Below are positions 4,447 through 6,538 of a stretch of 6,538 nt of DNA, one piece after another. This stretch comes from a bacterium (GTDB lineage Bacteria; Bacillota; Clostridia; Oscillospirales; Acutalibacteraceae), in the NCBI GenBank assembly GCA_020627425.1, contig JAHKXX010000171.1, positions 1 to 6,538 of the forward strand, read 5' to 3'. Within the stretch, counting starts at the first letter, position 1. Every line of letters starts with the position of its first letter. Below the pieces are notes generated by a model. The model saw only the letters and a program-made list of their open reading frames with translations, was not told the origin of the DNA and searched no databases. The position numbers and the translations under genes are program-made.

Positions 4447-5685
4447 ATGCCTGAGTTTTATGCCGACTGGCAGGGAATGTTAAGAGGCTCAACGGATATA
4501 TCAGAGCTAAACAGCAAAATGAACGGCACACTTCAAAAGTTGAGAGGATTAGAGGGTAGACTTGCCGATTTTGGAGACAGTACCGATACGATAAAGGCTG
4601 CGCTCAGAAGTGCTAACGGCGGACTTGATAAAACGCGAGATTTATTGACGAAATGCAGTTCTGTTGTAAGCGAAGCTTCAAGTCTGTACAAAAAATGCGA
4701 AGGCGACCTTTCGGGTATCAGTGCTGATGGGGACGTCGGTAATAACAGCAGTACAAATAATAACGGCTCCGGCAGCGGTACACAAGAAATCAGCGGCAAT
4801 GTCGAATTGGTTGATCTCGATCTATTCGACGATATTTTTAAGGTAGTTGGTGGAGTAGGTGCGAGCGGCAGTATCGCGTCGTTTGTTTACAATTTAATTC
4901 GTCAGGGGGACAATGGATTTGAGGGTTTGGTCAAGATCGGCAAATCAGCAGTAAAGACTATCGGGAAGATTTTGCCTAAAGATGGCGTAATTGACTGGTT
5001 CGGAAGAGCTGCGGTAGGAAATGTCAAGGTAGGAGCGTCGTGGTTTGAAAACTTTAAAAGCTCGCTTGGGGGCAGTATGGACGATTTGTTCCATAATGCA
5101 AGCAAGGGTAAAGCGGTTTGTAAATGGGCAGATATTGTTCTTAGCGGAATACTAAACGGAATTGACAATTATCAAGAACAGAACGGTAGTATAAATCTTA
5201 GAGGAATTTCCGAAACGGTTATAGAAACCGCATCTGATATTGGATTGGATATGGCAGTGGGCGCAGGTTTGACTGCGGCAATAGTCAGTATTACAGGGGC
5301 TTGCCCGCCGGCAGGAGCGGTTGCAGCGGCTTCTACAGTTATTGTTATAGGTGCGGATATGTTGACAGAACATCTTACCGGTCGTAAAATACACGAATGG
5401 GTATCTGATACGATTTGCAATGCTGCAGAGACTTTTGTTGAAGATATTTCAGATTACTGGACCGGTTATCAGGATTATAGACAGGCAAGACTAAACTCGT
5501 TTACTGATTATTATACAGATACTGCCGGTTTGCTAAGAGACGGAATACAGGTAACGGATGTAGGTCCGTTCCTTAACAGTACGGTTGACTATTTTGCAGA
5601 TAAAGGAAAGAACCTGTTTGATTACGGAGCGGATGTTGTAAACAATGCATTTAACTCTTTTGGCAATTTTTTGTCAAAATTCTAA
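4447..5685 (+). CDS. Putative type VII secreted effector with hydrophobic C-terminal hairpin
   Basis: ATG 4447 is preferred because the GAGGTG site (4435-4440) is 6 bases away; the in-frame GTG 4438 overlaps that site. The product has 412 residues. Residues 1-91 are helical and end in Y81-K-K-C-E85, the Y-x-x-x-E pattern that closes WXG/LXG export domains. Residues 94-116 are a disordered S/N/G linker. Residues 119-412 form a distinct body with Gly-rich amphipathic helices (133-151, 160-176) and a long hydrophobic pair at 269-306 broken by C286-P287-P288, looking like a membrane-inserting hairpin. An aromatic, D/Y/N-rich tail follows (318-412). There is no signal peptide. Two DUF4176 genes follow directly, an arrangement common for T7SSb effectors. 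The body matches no catalytic motif I can recognise; pore formation or membrane binding is a guess from the hairpin. It could alternatively be a structural or surface-anchored substrate. The N-terminal domain is shorter than a full LXG domain. Confidence 0.8.
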   Translation: MPEFYADWQGMLRGSTDISELNSKMNGTLQKLRGLEGRLADFGDSTDTIKAALRSANGGLDKTRDLLTKCSSVVSEASSLYKKCEGDLSGISADGDVGNNSSTNNNGSGSGTQEISGNVELVDLDLFDDIFKVVGGVGASGSIASFVYNLIRQGDNGFEGLVKIGKSAVKTIGKILPKDGVIDWFGRAAVGNVKVGASWFENFKSSLGGSMDDLFHNASKGKAVCKWADIVLSGILNGIDNYQEQNGSINLRGISETVIETASDIGLDMAVGAGLTAAIVSITGACPPAGAVAAASTVIVIGADMLTEHLTGRKIHEWVSDTICNAAETFVEDISDYWTGYQDYRQARLNSFTDYYTDTAGLLRDGIQVTDVGPFLNSTVDYFADKGKNLFDYGADVVNNAFNSFGNFLSKF

Positions 5686-5705
5686 TATAGGGAGGTAATT
5701 AATAT

Positions 5706-6020
5706 ATGATAAAAAATGAAGACCTGTTGCCAATAGGAACAGTTGTTCTTTTACAGGGTGGTACAAAGAGAATAATGATTTATGGTATAAAGCAGTTGGT
5801 ACAGGAAGGGGATAATACAATAAAAATGTATGATTATTGCGGTGTATTTTATCCCGAAGGCAATACTGACAAGGACTCACATATTCTATTTAACCACACC
5901 GACATAAAAGCAGTTTTTTATCGTGGTTATGAAGATGACAGCCGGTCTGAATTTATTAAACTGCTTGATCTTTCCGATGAGACTATGGACAAGGCCTTAA
6001 TAGAAAAAATTAAAGAATAA
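5706..6020 (+). CDS. DUF4176 family protein (copy 1)
   Basis: ATG 5706 follows GGAGGT (5691-5696). The 104-residue soluble protein carries the DUF4176 signature: L-L-P-I-G-T-V-V-L-L near residue 7, then K-R-I-M-I-Y-G, the Y-D-Y-x-G-V-x-Y-P-E-G-N centre, and L-F-N-H-T-D-I-x-A-V-x-x-R-G-Y-E-D near residues 60-80. It ends in a helical tail about 15 residues longer than in the next gene. DUF4176 proteins are found next to WXG/LXG substrates in Firmicutes T7SSb loci and are thought to take part in effector targeting; an immunity role is less likely but not excluded here. The gene sits 20 bases after the effector-like gene, in the same operon. Confidence 0.88.
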   Translation: MIKNEDLLPIGTVVLLQGGTKRIMIYGIKQLVQEGDNTIKMYDYCGVFYPEGNTDKDSHILFNHTDIKAVFYRGYEDDSRSEFIKLLDLSDETMDKALIEKIKE

Positions 6021-6035
6021 AAAAGGAGTTTTTTT

Positions 6036-6305
6036 ATGGAGATTAAACAATTATTGCCTATTGGTTCGGTCGTACTATTAAATACTTCGCCAAAGAAGCT
6101 TATGATTTTTGGTGTAAAGCAAACTAAAGAAGATGATAACAGAGAATTTGACTATATAGGAGTTCCTTATCCTGAAGGAAATATTGGTGGCGATTATCAA
6201 TTTCTTTTTAATCATACTGATATTTCTGCCGTTATTTTCAGAGGATTTGAGGATATAGAAAGACAGGACTTTATAAATAAGCTTGACAAGATATATAAAA
6301 AATAA
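6036..6305 (+). CDS. DUF4176 family protein (copy 2)
   Basis: ATG 6036 has AGGAG (6024-6028) seven bases upstream, 15 bases after copy 1. The 89-residue product repeats all the motifs of its neighbour: L-L-P-I-G-S-V-V-L-L, K-K-L-M-I-F-G-V-K-Q, D-Y-I-G-V-P-Y-P-E-G-N, L-F-N-H-T-D-I-S-A-V, F-R-G-F-E-D. The linker between the first two strands and the centre is shorter, and the extra C-terminal helix is missing. The two copies are an old tandem duplication that has diverged clearly at the protein level. Divergent copies may serve different partners among the Esx-like proteins and the effector (inference). It is the last gene of the operon, followed by a strong terminator. Confidence 0.88.
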   Translation: MEIKQLLPIGSVVLLNTSPKKLMIFGVKQTKEDDNREFDYIGVPYPEGNIGGDYQFLFNHTDISAVIFRGFEDIERQDFINKLDKIYKK

Positions 6306-6326
6306 GAAGAAAAATAATATTCTTGA

Positions 6327-6379
6327 TCAAAAAATGTTTCCATTCCTGTAAGAGGATCGGGAAACATTTTTTGATTTTT
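6327..6379 (+). terminator. Strong rho-independent terminator, probably bidirectional
   Basis: The left arm at 6327-6341 (TCAAAAAATGTTTCC) pairs perfectly over 15 bases with the right arm at 6360-6374. Inside, ATTCCT (6342-6347) can pair with AGGAT (6353-6357) with one bulged base. The hairpin is followed by TTTTTA. The A-rich flank on the left gives a U-run on the other strand too, so it could also stop converging transcription. It closes the T7SS-associated operon. Confidence 0.9.
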
Positions 6380-6421
6380 ATTATATATAAAAACACCAGA
6401 ACAATTATTTTTATATAACAA

Positions 6422-6450
6422 GTGAACTTTTTAGTATTTTGTGTTATAAT
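6422..6450 (+). promoter_or_regulatory. Sigma-A type promoter with extended -10
   Basis: TATAAT at 6445-6450 is a perfect -10 and is preceded by TG at the extended -10 position (TGTTATAAT). At 17-base spacing upstream is GTGAAC (6422-6427), only a partial match to TTGACA, as is usual when an extended -10 compensates. The surrounding DNA is very AT-rich, and transcription would start near 6457, just before the first leader hairpin. It lies downstream of the operon terminator, so it drives a separate unit that continues past the window. Confidence 0.75.
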
Positions 6451-6456
6451 AACCTC

Positions 6457-6538
6457 ACGGCGTTAGCCGTTTCGACCGACTTGCGTCGTTCTCAACGGAC
6501 GCCTGAGAGAACATTTGATAAATTTCTTTATTATGCGC
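6457..6538 (+). ncRNA. Hairpin-rich 5' leader or small RNA, truncated by window end
   Basis: Right after the predicted start site are three closely packed stems. The first is ACGGC-GTTA-GCCGT (6457-6470). The second is CGAC-TTGC-GTCG (6477-6488). The third is GCGTCGTT-CTC-AACG(G)ACGC (6483-6502), which has one bulged base and shares bases with the second stem. GTTCTC (6488-6493) can also pair with GAGAAC (6507-6512), so at least two folds exclude each other, as in an attenuator or riboswitch. No start codon with a ribosome binding site is seen before the window ends. No known riboswitch family was recognised. Confidence 0.4.

Noticed and set aside
4468..4476. W-Q-G near residue 8 of the large effector-like protein as its WXG turn
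   Set aside because: It lies at the very N-terminus before helix 1, not between two helices as in WXG100 proteins, so it is probably chance.
4447..4720. Full LXG domain at the start of the effector-like protein
   Set aside because: Only about 90 residues precede the linker, whereas LXG domains are roughly twice that or longer, and no clear L-x-G signature is in place. Called a short helical export domain instead.
4902..5420. Long minus-strand reading frames opposite the effector-like gene
   Set aside because: No ribosome binding sites, low-complexity composition, and complete overlap with a well-supported + strand gene. They are shadow frames.
6375..6393. TTTTTA…TAAAAA inverted repeat after the terminator
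   Set aside because: Only A-T pairs in a very AT-rich stretch; not distinguishable from chance.
6501..6512. CTGAGAG motif resembling the TPP riboswitch (THI box)
   Set aside because: The G-rich upstream arm and the later ACC/GAACCTGAT elements are absent, and the motif pairs with an upstream GTTCTC instead.

Overview
The window is AT-rich and uses strong AGGAGG-type ribosome binding sites, ATG/GTG starts and tightly packed same-strand genes. It carries WXG100/Esx-like proteins, a DUF4176 pair and a BspA-type leucine-rich-repeat lipoprotein. This combination suggests a Gram-positive anaerobe of the Clostridia, probably a gut or rumen Ruminococcaceae/Oscillospiraceae/Lachnospiraceae relative (inference). 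It looks like an accessory or effector module of a type VIIb secretion system (T7SSb). None of the core machinery (EssC/YukB ATPase, EsaA, EssB, YukD) lies inside the window.

Layout, all genes on the + strand. At 1-104 is the C-terminal end of an Esx-like protein, followed by a hairpin at 140-165. At 225-575 is a WXG-less Esx-like helical protein. At 610-1554 is a lipoprotein with BspA-type LRRs and a C-terminal X25-like beta domain; its best-placed start codon is an unusual AUC. Three small Esx-like genes follow at 1575-1895 (W-H-G), 1888-2217 (W-Q-G) and 2280-2546 (W-I-G). At 2567-3091 is a one-pass membrane protein with a cytosolic FHA domain, then a canonical WXG100 gene (W-D-G, 3104-3409).

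The operon is then interrupted at 3410-3647 by a 222-bp deletion derivative of an IS66-like element. It has terminal inverted repeats beginning GTAAC, an exact 8-bp target duplication (AAAAGGCG) and the last 41 codons of a transposase in antisense. Two more Esx-like genes follow at 3667-4047 (W-E-G) and 4063-4395 (W-T-G). Next comes a 412-residue putative T7SS substrate (4447-5685), with a helical N-terminal domain ending in Y-x-x-x-E, an S/N/G linker and a C-terminal region holding a long hydrophobic hairpin. Two tandem DUF4176 paralogues (5706-6020, 6036-6305) end the operon, and a strong, probably bidirectional terminator lies at 6327-6379. A new transcription unit begins with an extended -10 promoter at 6422-6450 and a hairpin-rich leader that runs off the window.

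Working model (inference): the many divergent Esx-like proteins are secreted partners, or targeting chaperones, for the large effector-like protein. DUF4176 proteins are typical companions of T7SSb effectors. The FHA protein may tether or regulate the complex at the membrane, and the LRR lipoprotein would act at the cell surface. No classical polytopic immunity protein follows the putative effector, so its toxicity is unproven.
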